A stretch of DNA of 64,000 nucleotides from Gilliamella sp. App6-5 (GTDB taxonomy: Bacteria; Pseudomonadota; Gammaproteobacteria; Enterobacterales; Orbaceae): positions 62,001-126,000 of the forward strand of contig NZ_LZGT01000038.1 of assembly GCF_001690525.1 (NCBI RefSeq), given 5' to 3'. The notes beneath the pieces were generated by a model, which was not told the origin of the DNA, did not search any database, and worked only from the letters and a program-made list of their open reading frames with translations. Positions 27,101-37,296 of this stretch are shown here, in pieces. Position 1 is the stretch's first letter, and every line of letters begins with the position of its first letter. The position numbers were made by a program, and so were the translations under genes.

Positions 27101-28774
27101 TTAATCCGCTTGGTGTAACCAGTACATGGCCTGATAAGGTCTTAACCTTATTTCAACACCTAACAGAGGGCTATCTTGGTAATTACTCAATAACCGCTGC
27201 CAGTTCAAGTTTTGTAACGATTTTGGTAATGACCATGTTAACGTTTTATCGGTCAGATTGGTTATCACAAGTAGTTGTTGCTGCTCCGAGCAACGCACAT
27301 AAGCCCAATAATCGGCAATATTTGGGGTGAGATCTTGATAATCGCCAAAAATAAAGAGCGGATATTCTTTGCGTAATTTAACTAGGGTTTGATAGCAATA
27401 AAATACCGAATCAGGATCATCTTGTGCCATCTTGACATTGATTTTCGGATAATTGTTAGCAACTTCAATCCATGGCTTACCTTGTGTAAAACCCGCATTG
27501 GCAGAACTATCCCATTGCATGGGCGTTCGGCTGTTGTCTCTGGATTTGCTGGCTAAAATAGCTAAGATTTCCTGTTTTGCCATGCCTTGCGCAAGTTTTT
27601 CGTGATAGATATTAAGGCTTTCTACATCGCGATACTGAGTAATATCAGTAAAATGGGGATTAGTCATCCCAATTTCTTCGCCTTGATAAAGATAGGGAGT
27701 GCCTTGTAAACCATACAGTAGCATCGCCAACATTTTAGCAGATTGTGTGTGATATTGGTTTTCATTGCCAAGGCGCGAGACAATGCGCGGTTGATCATGA
27801 TTACACCAAAAAATTGCATTCCACGCCTTACCCTGCATACCCGTTTGCCAATAACCGATAATGTTTTTAAGTTCGATTAAATCTGGTTTGGCTAAACACC
27901 ACTTATTCCCATTAGGATAATCAACTTTGAGATGATGAAAATTAAAGGTCATGGTCAACTCTTTACCGTCTAAATTGGCATATTTTTGGCAGTTTGCTAA
28001 TGTGGTAGATGACATTTCACCAACTGTTTGGAGTTGATTAGGTTGAAATACCTCACAGCTGATCTCTTGTAAAAACTCATGAATGCGAGGTCCATCGGTA
28101 TAAAATCGTCGTCCATCACCGTTATCATCATCAGGGAAATCTTGCTGTTTCGAGACTAAATTAATTACATCCAGTCTGAGGGCATCTACCCCTTTATCGG
28201 CCCAAAATTGACACACTTTTTTGATTTCATTGCGAACAATTGGGTTTTCCCAGTTGAGATCAGCTTGCTCTTTCGCAAATAAGTGCAAATAGTACTGCCT
28301 TGATGGTTCATGCCATTGCCATGCTTTACCGCCAAATTTTGAGCGCCAATTGTTAGGCTCTGAGCCATCAGCTTTAGCATCTTTCCAAATATAAAATGAG
28401 CGATAAGGACTTGACTTATCTAAGGCTGATTTAAACCATGGGTGTTCGGTTGAAGTGTGATTAAACACCATATCCATCATAATGCGAATACCTCGCTCGT
28501 GCGCTTGTTTAACCAGTAACTCGAAATCAGCCATTGAGCCATAGCTTGGGTCGATAGCATAATAATCTGATACATCATAACCGTTATCAATTTGTGGTGA
28601 TGGATAGATTGGCGTTAACCAAATTGCACTAATCCCTAGCGTTTGCAAATAATCTAAGCGCCGAATAATACCTTGCAAATCACCAGTTGAATTTGCACCA
28701 CTAGCTTGAAAGCTTTTGACATAAATTTGATAAACAGTGCCATTTTGCCACCAAGGAATATTGATTTTGTTCAT
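27101..28774 (-). CDS. treC: Trehalose-6-phosphate hydrolase TreC
   Basis: Cytosolic GH13 alpha-glucosidase, 557 residues (E. coli 551), that splits trehalose 6-phosphate to glucose and glucose 6-phosphate. Seen: WWQNGTVYQIYVKSFQ, DMVFNHTS, the nucleophile region ALRLDVINLV (about residue 200), the acid/base TVGEMSST, and CNHDQPR. It follows treB in the same operon. Confidence 0.95.
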   Translation of the reverse strand: MNKINIPWWQNGTVYQIYVKSFQASGANSTGDLQGIIRRLDYLQTLGISAIWLTPIYPSPQIDNGYDVSDYYAIDPSYGSMADFELLVKQAHERGIRIMMDMVFNHTSTEHPWFKSALDKSSPYRSFYIWKDAKADGSEPNNWRSKFGGKAWQWHEPSRQYYLHLFAKEQADLNWENPIVRNEIKKVCQFWADKGVDALRLDVINLVSKQQDFPDDDNGDGRRFYTDGPRIHEFLQEISCEVFQPNQLQTVGEMSSTTLANCQKYANLDGKELTMTFNFHHLKVDYPNGNKWCLAKPDLIELKNIIGYWQTGMQGKAWNAIFWCNHDQPRIVSRLGNENQYHTQSAKMLAMLLYGLQGTPYLYQGEEIGMTNPHFTDITQYRDVESLNIYHEKLAQGMAKQEILAILASKSRDNSRTPMQWDSSANAGFTQGKPWIEVANNYPKINVKMAQDDPDSVFYCYQTLVKLRKEYPLFIFGDYQDLTPNIADYWAYVRCSEQQQLLVITNLTDKTLTWSLPKSLQNLNWQRLLSNYQDSPLLGVEIRLRPYQAMYWLHQAD

Positions 28775-28848
28775 TGTGTACTCTTTTGTTAATCAGTTGA
28801 AAACTGCCATGTGATTAATATAAATGGCAAGCTGTTACCACATATGGC

Positions 28849-30276
28849 TTAGCGAATATTTAACGTGCCCTTTTTAAGTTTTATTTTATAAACTAGTGCG
28901 GTTAAGGTGATTGGTACTACTATCGCCACCAACATAGCAACAGCATAAATCGTCCAATATATCGGCTTAATAGTTAAAATTCCTGGTAATCCCCCCACGC
29001 CAATTCCGTTAGATAGCACTCCCGCTAAGCCACAAATTAATCCCGCTAACGCCGAGCCAACCATCGCACACAACATCGGGAACTTATAACGTAAATTAAT
29101 GCCATACATGGCAGGTTCGGTCACTCCTAAATAGGCCGATATTGCCGCTGGTACTGATACTTCACGTTCGTTTTGTTTTTTGCTGGCCAAGATAATACCG
29201 ACTACCGCCGAGGCTTGCGCAATATTGGATAGGGCGATAATAGGCCAGATTGGCGTTCCTCCCATGCTATTGGTCATCTGTAAATCAATTGCGAGCGTCG
29301 TATGATGAATACCGGTAATCACCAGTGGTGAATAGATAAAACCAAAAATAGCTGCACCGATAAAAGCATAATTCCCCGTCATTAAATATTTAACAATATC
29401 AGCTATGCCATTGCCTAACATTCGCCCCGCTGGACCTAAAATAAAATGGGCTAAAAAGACAGAAGTGAGTAACGCAACAATAGGCACAATTACCAAATTT
29501 AAATAATCAGGAACGATTTTTCGTAAATGAGTTTCGATCCAGCCAAGGGCCAACCCTGCAAAAATCGATGGGATCACCTGCGCTTGATAGCCAACTTTAG
29601 CAATCGTAAACCAACCAAAATCCCACACTTCGGGGATTTTGCTACCAAGATCATAGGCATTCATTAACTGTGGTGAAACTAACGTAATGCCAAGCACAAT
29701 ACCGAGCACTGGCGAACCGCCCATTTTTTTAGTGGTTGACCAACAAATGGCAACCGGTAAAAAGTGAAAAATCGCCTCGCAAGGCAGCCAAAGTAGGCTA
29801 TAAATTGGCACTAACCAAGAATAGCTATCAGTAAGTGGCTTGTTATCAATAAATGGCATATCACCAATGATATTACGCAATCCCAGTAATAATCCGCCCG
29901 CGATTAAAGCTGGTAATAGGGGGATAAAGATTTCGGCTAAATTGGAAATCAGCCTTTCAAAAATCGACATATTCTGCTTGGCTGCGGCTTTGGTCTGCTC
30001 TTTGCTTGTCTCAGTAAGATTTAATTGTTGGATGAGTACTTTGTAATAACGATCGACATTGGTACCAATAATCACCTGAAACTGCCCAGCATTTATAAAA
30101 CACCCTTTGACAAAGGGTAATGCTTCTATAGCGTCAATCTTGGCTGACTTGGGATCAACCAGCGCAAACCTTAACCTTGTCAAACAGTGGGTGACACTCG
30201 CAATATTTTTACTGCCACCAACAAAATCAATTAGTTGCTCGATTGATTCTGTGGTTATGTTTAAATCTGTAGCCAT
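28849..30276 (-). CDS. treB: Trehalose PTS enzyme IIBC TreB
   Basis: Membrane PTS transporter that imports and phosphorylates trehalose. From the start at 30276 (AGGGGG upstream) it has 475 residues; an upstream ATG at 30318 would add 14. The IIB domain (1-85) has the phosphorylated cysteine C31 in THCLTRLRF. The IIC domain has about ten membrane segments and the ITGIHHTTLAID motif. There is no IIA domain, so it must borrow IIA-Glc (Crr). Confidence 0.95.
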   Translation of the reverse strand: MATDLNITTESIEQLIDFVGGSKNIASVTHCLTRLRFALVDPKSAKIDAIEALPFVKGCFINAGQFQVIIGTNVDRYYKVLIQQLNLTETSKEQTKAAAKQNMSIFERLISNLAEIFIPLLPALIAGGLLLGLRNIIGDMPFIDNKPLTDSYSWLVPIYSLLWLPCEAIFHFLPVAICWSTTKKMGGSPVLGIVLGITLVSPQLMNAYDLGSKIPEVWDFGWFTIAKVGYQAQVIPSIFAGLALGWIETHLRKIVPDYLNLVIVPIVALLTSVFLAHFILGPAGRMLGNGIADIVKYLMTGNYAFIGAAIFGFIYSPLVITGIHHTTLAIDLQMTNSMGGTPIWPIIALSNIAQASAVVGIILASKKQNEREVSVPAAISAYLGVTEPAMYGINLRYKFPMLCAMVGSALAGLICGLAGVLSNGIGVGGLPGILTIKPIYWTIYAVAMLVAIVVPITLTALVYKIKLKKGTLNIR

Positions 30277-30390
30277 AATAACGCCCCCTTTTACTGGTAA
30301 AAACTCAGCCGACATCATTTTATTTTTATCAATAATCTGGCTATTTTTTGATTGAAATTAAGCATAGATTGAATTGCTAAATTAATAAAT

Positions 30391-30402
30391 GGGAACGTTC
30401 CC
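30391..30402. promoter_or_regulatory. TreR operator
   Basis: GGGAACGTTCCC is a perfect 12-bp palindrome between treR and treB, matching the known TreR-type operator. It lies about 115 bp before the treB start. Confidence 0.85.
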
Positions 30403-30407
30403 TTTTT

Positions 30408-30423
30408 TGTGATTAATATCACA
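30408..30423. promoter_or_regulatory. CRP site of treBC
   Basis: TGTGA-TTAATA-TCACA is a perfect CRP palindrome five bases from the TreR operator, as in E. coli treBC. It supports catabolite control. Confidence 0.88.
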
Positions 30424-30466
30424 GATTAGGGCAAAATAAGCACAAATTAAATGGCTATGGCTAAAA

Positions 30467-31432
30467 CTAGCTTATTAAACGGCAAGGAACAGTGATGCAG
30501 TTAAGCTCAAGATGATTTTGTAACAGATTCAGTAACGCTTGCGCCGCATAGCGACCCGCTTGATCAAAACCCAGTTCAACCGCACATGTTTTAGGGAAAA
30601 GAAAACCCAGCAGCTCACTATTACCAATGCTGGCAACGGTAATATGATCAAGCTGTTTTTCATGTAAATATTTATTTAATCCTAAGGCGATGCTATCGGT
30701 TGCACAAACAATCGCTGATGGATTTTGCACTAACACCAACTCGGCAAGCTCATAACCTGAGCGGTAACTTAACTGCCCTAAAACCGCATTCGGAACAAGC
30801 TGATATTGCAGGCAAAAATCCACATAGGCTTGATAACGCAGTGCGCCTGTGGTTTGGTCTTGTTGCTCAACACCAATATAACCAATCTTTTGATGTTGTT
30901 GCGATTGATATAAATGAGTCAGCAATATTTTAACTGCGCCCACATCATCATAACAAATACAACTGTGTGCGGGGAGTTTTCTTGCGATCACCACGCTTTT
31001 ATCCTGCCAAACAGATAATAACGACTGCTCAAGGCCGGTAAAGGCAAAGATAACAACGCCATCAGCTTGCTTGTCGTTGAGCATGGATAGATGTTCGTTA
31101 ACTTTGGTGGTACTAAATTGACTTTCCATAATGATCGGATCATAACCATGCTGGTAAAAAATAGGCAACATGCTTTGCACCGCTTGGTTTTCAGACAGTG
31201 AATCAAGCCGAGTGACAATAATACCAATAACTTTACTCCCATAGCCACGCATGGCTCTAGCCGATTTCGACGGGGTAAATTGATGCTGATCAATGATTGC
31301 CATTACATTGGCACGAGTACTTGCTTTCACCATCGGATCATGATTAATCACCCGTGAAACCGTCGATTTACTCACCCCACAAAGCTTGGCAATATCTTTA
31401 ATGGTTAAATGATTTGAAGATCTGCTCATCAT
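30467..31432 (-). CDS. treR: Trehalose operon repressor TreR
   Basis: LacI-family repressor of 321 residues. The helix-turn-helix LTIKDIAKLCGVSKSTVSRVINHDP occupies residues 9-33, followed by a sugar-phosphate-binding domain. It lies immediately upstream of treB in the same orientation, with its operator in between. Trehalose 6-phosphate is the known inducer of the family. Confidence 0.93.
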   Translation of the reverse strand: MMSRSSNHLTIKDIAKLCGVSKSTVSRVINHDPMVKASTRANVMAIIDQHQFTPSKSARAMRGYGSKVIGIIVTRLDSLSENQAVQSMLPIFYQHGYDPIIMESQFSTTKVNEHLSMLNDKQADGVVIFAFTGLEQSLLSVWQDKSVVIARKLPAHSCICYDDVGAVKILLTHLYQSQQHQKIGYIGVEQQDQTTGALRYQAYVDFCLQYQLVPNAVLGQLSYRSGYELAELVLVQNPSAIVCATDSIALGLNKYLHEKQLDHITVASIGNSELLGFLFPKTCAVELGFDQAGRYAAQALLNLLQNHLELNCITVPCRLIS

Positions 31433-31584
31433 AAATTAGCCAACAAAAATCAATAAAATCATACTAAGCTATTTTAGAAAAAATAGCGATTTCAGATTGT
31501 TTATGTTAGTTTGGTAAATTGTTTTTTTGCTAAACACTAAACAGTAGTTAGCATTAAAATCAGGTAGAAAAGATAAAATTTGAA

Positions 31585-32697
31585 TTAGCACGAGTCAAAA
31601 CTATTTAATAACGCCAATAAACTATTTTTAATAGTATTATTATCTTGTGTTAAATCAATAGTACAAAATGATAATTTATGTCCTTGGATAGTCATATTTT
31701 CATTCACCGTCGCACCGACAGTGGGGTATAGCAACATGCCAGAGGCACAAACGGATAAAGGATCGCTATCTTTTTCCTGACTTCTTAAATAAGCATACAA
31801 CTGATAAATATGATGACTACTAAACGAGTTATCTCTAAACCATGATTTTTTTAAAATTGAGGTACATTTAGTATCAATAATTAAACGTTGTGTATGACCG
31901 CGATTTTCAAGGATTAAATCGGTTTTCATAGTTGGCAAATAGGTGGTGATATTATCGGTCGCATTGCTATATTGCCAATTTAATTTTTTACCCGCATAAA
32001 TAGTCCATTGCTGAGGATCTAAATTTACACGGTAAAAGCCAACTATTGCCTTTTCAAACAATTTCCATAACCAATCATCGGTTTTTTTTAGTTGTTCAAT
32101 GGTATGTAATCCTTGGAATTGAGTGGGAATTGACAAGCTAAAAATCAGTTTTGCTAATGAAATTAAAGTATTATCTTTAAGATTTGCATGGTTAAAACGC
32201 TCCTTTTCATAGCAATAATGCGTTGTTTGACCAATTTTCAACGCAGTAAATTGATGAATGATTTTTCTACATTGTTCAATTAAGCTCGTATCTTTCAATT
32301 GTTTTACTAATAGATGAGCCGCAGCATGAATATAGCGATTTTTAGGGGTATCAATCGTTAAATCACCATATCGACATTGAATTTTACCTTTTGCCAATAA
32401 TTGCTTACGCTGAGTGGTTAAAACATCTATTTTTCCTCTGACACGATTAAGCACTTTTGTTGTGAGCTGATAATCTGCGGCAAGATGATGTATTAACCAT
32501 TTATTTGCTGCCTGACAATATAGTTTGGCTGCGAGCGTTATTAATTCCTCTGGGTTATTTTCTAGTTCTATCCTCTGTTTTTTCCCTACAGTTTTATAAT
32601 AATCAGAAGCATAGAGCAAAAGTAGCCATATGTTTCTAATTGGTATTTTAGCAACAGTAGTATTGGTTAATTGCCGATGATAATTTATTGTGGTCAT
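31585..32697 (-). CDS. mcrC: McrC, nuclease subunit of McrBC
   Basis: 370-residue McrC. The N-terminus IPIRNIWLLLLYASDYY and the C-terminal PD-(D/E)xK site (MKTDLILENRG...LIIDTKCT, about residues 245-270) are diagnostic. With McrB it cuts DNA between distant methylated cytosine sites. It starts at the last base of mcrB, so translation is coupled. Confidence 0.92.
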   Translation of the reverse strand: MTTINYHRQLTNTTVAKIPIRNIWLLLLYASDYYKTVGKKQRIELENNPEELITLAAKLYCQAANKWLIHHLAADYQLTTKVLNRVRGKIDVLTTQRKQLLAKGKIQCRYGDLTIDTPKNRYIHAAAHLLVKQLKDTSLIEQCRKIIHQFTALKIGQTTHYCYEKERFNHANLKDNTLISLAKLIFSLSIPTQFQGLHTIEQLKKTDDWLWKLFEKAIVGFYRVNLDPQQWTIYAGKKLNWQYSNATDNITTYLPTMKTDLILENRGHTQRLIIDTKCTSILKKSWFRDNSFSSHHIYQLYAYLRSQEKDSDPLSVCASGMLLYPTVGATVNENMTIQGHKLSFCTIDLTQDNNTIKNSLLALLNSFDSC

Positions 32698-34844
32698 TAT
32701 TGTGCATTACCTAATAATATAGTCATCGCATCGCTAAATTTTTCAGGCTCGCCAAACCAATACTCTTCTAATAGAGGCTCGATTTCTGAACGAACAATAT
32801 GCTTAAACCAATCTTGCGCAGTCATTTTTTGGTTAGAACAGGTAAAATAGCTATGTCCGATAGTAAATGCCTTGCCGAGTGAACTATCATTACTGATATA
32901 TTGATTTAATGCCTCTATACGGCGCTTTATATCTTGTAATTGTTGCGGTGAAAAGGCGTGTTTTTCTTGCATATAGTTGAGCCAATTTTCGCCAAAATGA
33001 GGACTTAAATGGTAAAAGGCAAAACGACGACGTAAAGCAAAATCGAGCATCGCTAACGAACGATCGGCAATATTCATAGTGCCGATAACATAAAGATTGG
33101 CTGGAATAAATACGCCTTTTTCATTTTGGTGTTGGTATGTTAATTCTAATGCCTCATTTGGATTTCGTTTATCAGCTTCAAGTAGCGTTAACATTTCACC
33201 AAAAATTTGTGCTGGATTGCCACGATTAATTTCTTCAATCACAATCACATAATTTGATTGAGCATCATTCCTTGCTTGATTAATTATCTCTAAAAAAGGT
33301 CCATCAATCAGCGCTAATTTTCCATCACTGGTTGGTCGATAGCCGCGGATAAAATCCTCGTAAGACATATTAGGATGAAACTGAATAGCTTTGATATTCT
33401 TTGAATCTTTATAACCAACAATAATATTCGCTAAACGCTTGGCTACCCATGTTTTACCTGTCCCTGGTGGACCTTGTAAAATAATATTTTTTTTAAACCT
33501 TAAGCTATTTAATATGGCTTGCAACTGTTGTTTATCAACAAAACAACCTTCATTGATTAGATGTTCTTCGGTATAAGATTGTTTTTTGATTACGGATTCA
33601 GTCATATCTTGGTTATTCAAATGATCTTGAGCTTCATAATCAGTATCTAAGATCGCATTTTCATTGTTACGCAATGCAATTAAATAAAGTTCAGGATAAG
33701 AGTGAACAGGAAAATTCTCATCAGCAAACCTCACAGTTAAATCATCAAGCAATTTCAGATAATCATTACCGCTGAAATCGCTTTTTCTTAAGTTTTTATT
33801 TTTGAAAATTTCTACATACTGACTTAAGTAACTTTTTGTTGCTTTATCTAACACTAAATACGCATTAGGACGAATCCAAAATAAACCATTGGTTAGTTGC
33901 CAAGAGCAGTAAGGTTGTGCCATAGCCAAATCAAATTTTTGCTTAAAATCCTCTTGATAATTGTTATCAATATTAGAAAAATTTAAAGCGACAGAATAAA
34001 GATCCCAAAGATTATCTATTTCTTGCTGTTGATTTTCTGAATCGGTAAAAAACCAAGAGATTTGATTATTTAATAATGGTATTCCTTCCCAACAATTCGG
34101 TACCGGTTCCTTAACATCAAGAAATTCAGCCCATTTTTGAGCAATGTTTTTTCTTGTTTCTTCGGCAATTCCTCTATTGAATGTTCCCAGCGCAGTAAAA
34201 GGGCAAATATCGTGCAAATCTTTACCTATTAAATGGGATAGTCTAAACTCTAAAGCTAGCTGATTAATAAAAGTCATCAGTTTAAGTCTTTTATTTTTAT
34301 CTTGGTAACTTAACAACTTATCAGCAATTTCCTCATAAAAAGGTATCCATTCTAAGAGTGGTTTATTATTATCGTTGTTGTCACCATAACGAGATTTCCA
34401 ATATGGAGCATTGCGAAAAGCATCAATATCTTGTGGCTGATCATAAAATGCAAAATTAATTAATTGTTTATTCCGCCAGTTATTCGCTCTAATCTTCCAA
34501 ATAACCGTTCGGTTAGTGTAAAAATACCACTTTTTGTTCAAATTAGTTTGTTGCCAATCAACGTCTAACAACTTTCCATCACCATGATTTTTAGTTACAA
34601 TGCCAATCGCTTTAATTTCCATAACAGAAACAAACTGACCATTATTATCAAAGGGTAAATTATGTTTTTGGGTATAAGCTGATTTGATGGCAATTTGATC
34701 ACCAACAGCTATTGAACGCACGTCATCTAAATATTTCTTATCGTAACCATTTTCCCAAATGCCAGAATTAATGAAGCGATCGGTTTGATCTTTATTTCCA
34801 GTATAGTTAGCACCTAAAAACCAATATGTTTTTGTCCCGTCCAA
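32697..34844 (-). CDS. mcrB: McrB, GTPase subunit of McrBC
   Basis: 715-residue AAA+ GTPase that recognises modified DNA and translocates it to McrC. Seen: Walker A LQGPPGTGKT (about residue 457), NRGNPAQIFGEML, and the GTP-selective MNIADRSLAMLDFALRRRF. It is about 250 residues longer than E. coli K-12 McrB. The N-terminus (YWFLGANYTGNK...GDQIAIKSAY...IGIVTKN) looks like an EVE/PUA-type modified-base reader. The start is TTG with AAGGA eight bases upstream. The recognition target may therefore differ from that of E. coli. Confidence 0.92.
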   Translation of the reverse strand: MDGTKTYWFLGANYTGNKDQTDRFINSGIWENGYDKKYLDDVRSIAVGDQIAIKSAYTQKHNLPFDNNGQFVSVMEIKAIGIVTKNHGDGKLLDVDWQQTNLNKKWYFYTNRTVIWKIRANNWRNKQLINFAFYDQPQDIDAFRNAPYWKSRYGDNNDNNKPLLEWIPFYEEIADKLLSYQDKNKRLKLMTFINQLALEFRLSHLIGKDLHDICPFTALGTFNRGIAEETRKNIAQKWAEFLDVKEPVPNCWEGIPLLNNQISWFFTDSENQQQEIDNLWDLYSVALNFSNIDNNYQEDFKQKFDLAMAQPYCSWQLTNGLFWIRPNAYLVLDKATKSYLSQYVEIFKNKNLRKSDFSGNDYLKLLDDLTVRFADENFPVHSYPELYLIALRNNENAILDTDYEAQDHLNNQDMTESVIKKQSYTEEHLINEGCFVDKQQLQAILNSLRFKKNIILQGPPGTGKTWVAKRLANIIVGYKDSKNIKAIQFHPNMSYEDFIRGYRPTSDGKLALIDGPFLEIINQARNDAQSNYVIVIEEINRGNPAQIFGEMLTLLEADKRNPNEALELTYQHQNEKGVFIPANLYVIGTMNIADRSLAMLDFALRRRFAFYHLSPHFGENWLNYMQEKHAFSPQQLQDIKRRIEALNQYISNDSSLGKAFTIGHSYFTCSNQKMTAQDWFKHIVRSEIEPLLEEYWFGEPEKFSDAMTILLGNAQ

Positions 34845-35297
34845 TTGCTTTCCTTTCTAATCATGTTATTTATTTTTATGTATATTTTAAACTAATTTAT
34901 TGTTAACAAAAAATAGAATATTGTTAATTATTTGCCAACTATTGTTATAAAGTTATTTATGTTTTTACTTTGCATAATCAAATAGTTAAATAAAATTAGC
35001 CGATTTTTACTAAAGCCATTAATGACTTAAAAGTGTTGTGCATGCATATCAGATTGAATTTTTTTACATAAAATGATCTTGTTGCTAGGCAAAAAGAAAT
35101 TGGTTAAATTAGGCTATAAAATTATGCATCCTAATACATTGTCAATCACATAACTGATATAGGATGTAATATCATGTCCACCATTTAACCATTGCAATTA
35201 AAATGACTTTATTTAACTAAATTTTGATAAGCGCTATTCAATACAATTATTGTTATTTATAATATGAAATAATGATTTTAAAAGAGAAAAGATAACA
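34845..35297. other. Non-coding region upstream of mcrB
   Basis: About 450 bp, very AT-rich. I see no ORF, tRNA, operator or strong hairpin; it must hold the divergent promoters of mcrBC and the exported protein. Confidence 0.4.
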
Positions 35298-35825
35298 GTG
35301 TCATACAGACTTTTATGCAGTTCACTACTTATTTTCGGCTTTTCAACATATGCATTAGCGACCGAAACAAATAATACCATTGAGTCACAATTTAAAGCGG
35401 CTTTATTATGCAAGGTTGATCCAATTGATGGTCGTGATGCAAAAGTGGTTAAACAACTCAGCGAGCAAAACATTACCGTAAAAAATTTAGAAGAAGATGG
35501 ACTGATTAATTTAGAGTATCACTTTGCTAAACCGCTGGAAATAATGAATACCACTGTGTCACAGATTAAATATCAAGGCGATAGTGGTTCATACTTTTAT
35601 GCGATTGCTAAAGGTGATATAGATACATTTGCCAAATCAATGGCAGCAACCCCAATCCCTGCCGATTTAAAAGAAGAAATGTCTTGGGGTGATATAGGTC
35701 AATATTATCAATACACAGCCCCAGTCACGGAAGAAAATCCTTTTCCTAGTATCATTCTTATCGGCCGTGACAAAAATGTTAAATCAGATGAGTTTTATTT
35801 TGGCTGTGAAGAATTTGACGGCTAA
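35298..35825 (+). CDS. Exported protein of unknown function
   Basis: 175 residues with GTG start. A signal peptide (LLCSSLLIFGFSTYALA, cleavage near residue 21) predicts a periplasmic protein. Two cysteines (in LLCKVDP and YFGCEEF) could form a disulfide. Mixed alpha/beta composition, no motif recognised. Stands alone. Confidence 0.7.
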   Translation: MSYRLLCSSLLIFGFSTYALATETNNTIESQFKAALLCKVDPIDGRDAKVVKQLSEQNITVKNLEEDGLINLEYHFAKPLEIMNTTVSQIKYQGDSGSYFYAIAKGDIDTFAKSMAATPIPADLKEEMSWGDIGQYYQYTAPVTEENPFPSIILIGRDKNVKSDEFYFGCEEFDG

Positions 35826-35854
35826 TCATGATTAATTTAAGGATGGGTAAAAGG

Positions 35855-36187
35855 TTACTCATCCGCTTTTAATTTGTAAGCCTTTCCCCACGCTAACATG
35901 GCATCATGCACCTGTTTTAGACTTTGTCCAACCTCAGTTAACGTATATTCAACCCTTGGTGGAACCTCGGCATACACTTTACGGGTTAATAGCCCACTTT
36001 TTTCCATAGCGCGCAAATGCTGAGTTAAGACTTTTTGTGAAATGCCGGTCAGCGATTTTTTTAGTTCACCAAAGCGTTTGGTTCCCATAAGCAGGTCTCG
36101 CACAATTAAGACTTTCCACTTATCACCCATTAACATTAATGTTATTTCAACAGGGCAAATGGGCAAATCATTATTTAATTTAATCAT
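35855..36187 (-). CDS. HxlR-family transcription regulator
   Basis: 110-residue winged-helix regulator. CPVEITLMLMGDKWKVLIVRDL, RFGELKKSLTGISQKVLTQHLR and the wing VPPRVEYTLTEVGQSL are family hallmarks; the N-terminal cysteine (C11) is the redox or aldehyde sensor in several members. Divergent from the NAD(P)-binding protein at 36328, its likely target. Confidence 0.9.
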   Translation of the reverse strand: MIKLNNDLPICPVEITLMLMGDKWKVLIVRDLLMGTKRFGELKKSLTGISQKVLTQHLRAMEKSGLLTRKVYAEVPPRVEYTLTEVGQSLKQVHDAMLAWGKAYKLKADE

Positions 36188-36327
36188 TAATGCTTAAAAT
36201 TCAACAATAGTTTCAGAAAAGTTACTATAGCACTATTTAGTACCTACTTTACAGTAGAAACGTTAAAGACTAATCTAAAACCATTCTTATATCATGTTAA
36301 TCCTTAAACGATTAAAAGGGGTAAAAT

Positions 36328-36963
36328 ATGAAAATTGCAGTCATTGGTGCGAGTGGTAAAACAGGGCAACTGTTGGTAAAAGAGGCGATTTCACGAGGAC
36401 ATGACGTTACCGCAATAGCGCGTAAAACGAGTCAACATCTCGATCCAAAAGCAAATGTGCTAATTAAAGATCTGTTTGAATTAACCTATACTGATTTAAA
36501 ACCCTTTGATGTGATTATCGATGCATTTGGTACTTGGGCACTGGAATCACTGCCATTGCATCAAACCAGTTTAAAGCATTTAACAGATATATTAAGCGGT
36601 AAAACAAATCGCCTATTAGTGGTGGGTGGTGCAGGCAGTTTATATGTTAATCCACAGCATTCACTGCGTTTGGTTGATTCACCTGATTTTCCTGATGCAT
36701 TTAAACCATTAGCCACCAATATGGCCAAAGCACTTGATGCGCTTAAAACGTGCGATGATGTGCAATGGACTTATTTAAGCCCAGCCATTGAGTTTAACGC
36801 TGACGGGGAAAGAACCGGACATTATATCTTGGGTGGTGAAGAAGTCTTATTTAACAGCCAAGGAAAAAGCCAAATCAGTTATGCCGATTATGCCATTGCC
36901 ATGATTGATGAAGCAGAAAAAGCCAAACATATTAAGCAACGTTTTACCGTTGCTAGTGAGTAA
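36328..36963 (+). CDS. NAD(P)-binding (NmrA/NADH-flavin reductase-like) protein
   Basis: 211 residues with Rossmann motif IGASGKTG at the N-terminus and the atypical-SDR pattern LLVVGGAGSLY and WTYLSPAIEF. Such proteins act as flavin or quinone reductases or redox sensors. It has AAGGGG before the ATG and is divergent from an HxlR regulator, a common pairing for electrophile-responsive oxidoreductases. Confidence 0.82.
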   Translation: MKIAVIGASGKTGQLLVKEAISRGHDVTAIARKTSQHLDPKANVLIKDLFELTYTDLKPFDVIIDAFGTWALESLPLHQTSLKHLTDILSGKTNRLLVVGGAGSLYVNPQHSLRLVDSPDFPDAFKPLATNMAKALDALKTCDDVQWTYLSPAIEFNADGERTGHYILGGEEVLFNSQGKSQISYADYAIAMIDEAEKAKHIKQRFTVASE

Positions 36964-37296
36964 TATTGCTAAAATACTGCAAATAAGCTTTCTTATACAG
37001 AAATAAGCACCGATTTTCCATAATAACAAATACAATATCCCGACATATTTTTCAACACGTTTCCAGGTTTATTATTTTAGCAACGAGTTGGATCTGACTT
37101 GGGATATTTTTGAATTTTAATGAAAAAAATGAATTTAACGGCAACGTATTAACCAGAAGTGGGGAGTAGGCAAAGTCAAAAGTTTTGTCAAGAAGTTTCA
37201 GGTAACTATGCGTTTAAGTATAAAAACTAGTTGTTTAGGCAAAAAATAGACCTAAAAAGCAAATATTCATCATCTATTTTAATGACTAAATTTAGA
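36964..37296. other. Intergenic region, nothing recognised
   Basis: About 330 bp, AT-rich, without a convincing ORF, hairpin or operator. Confidence 0.35.
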
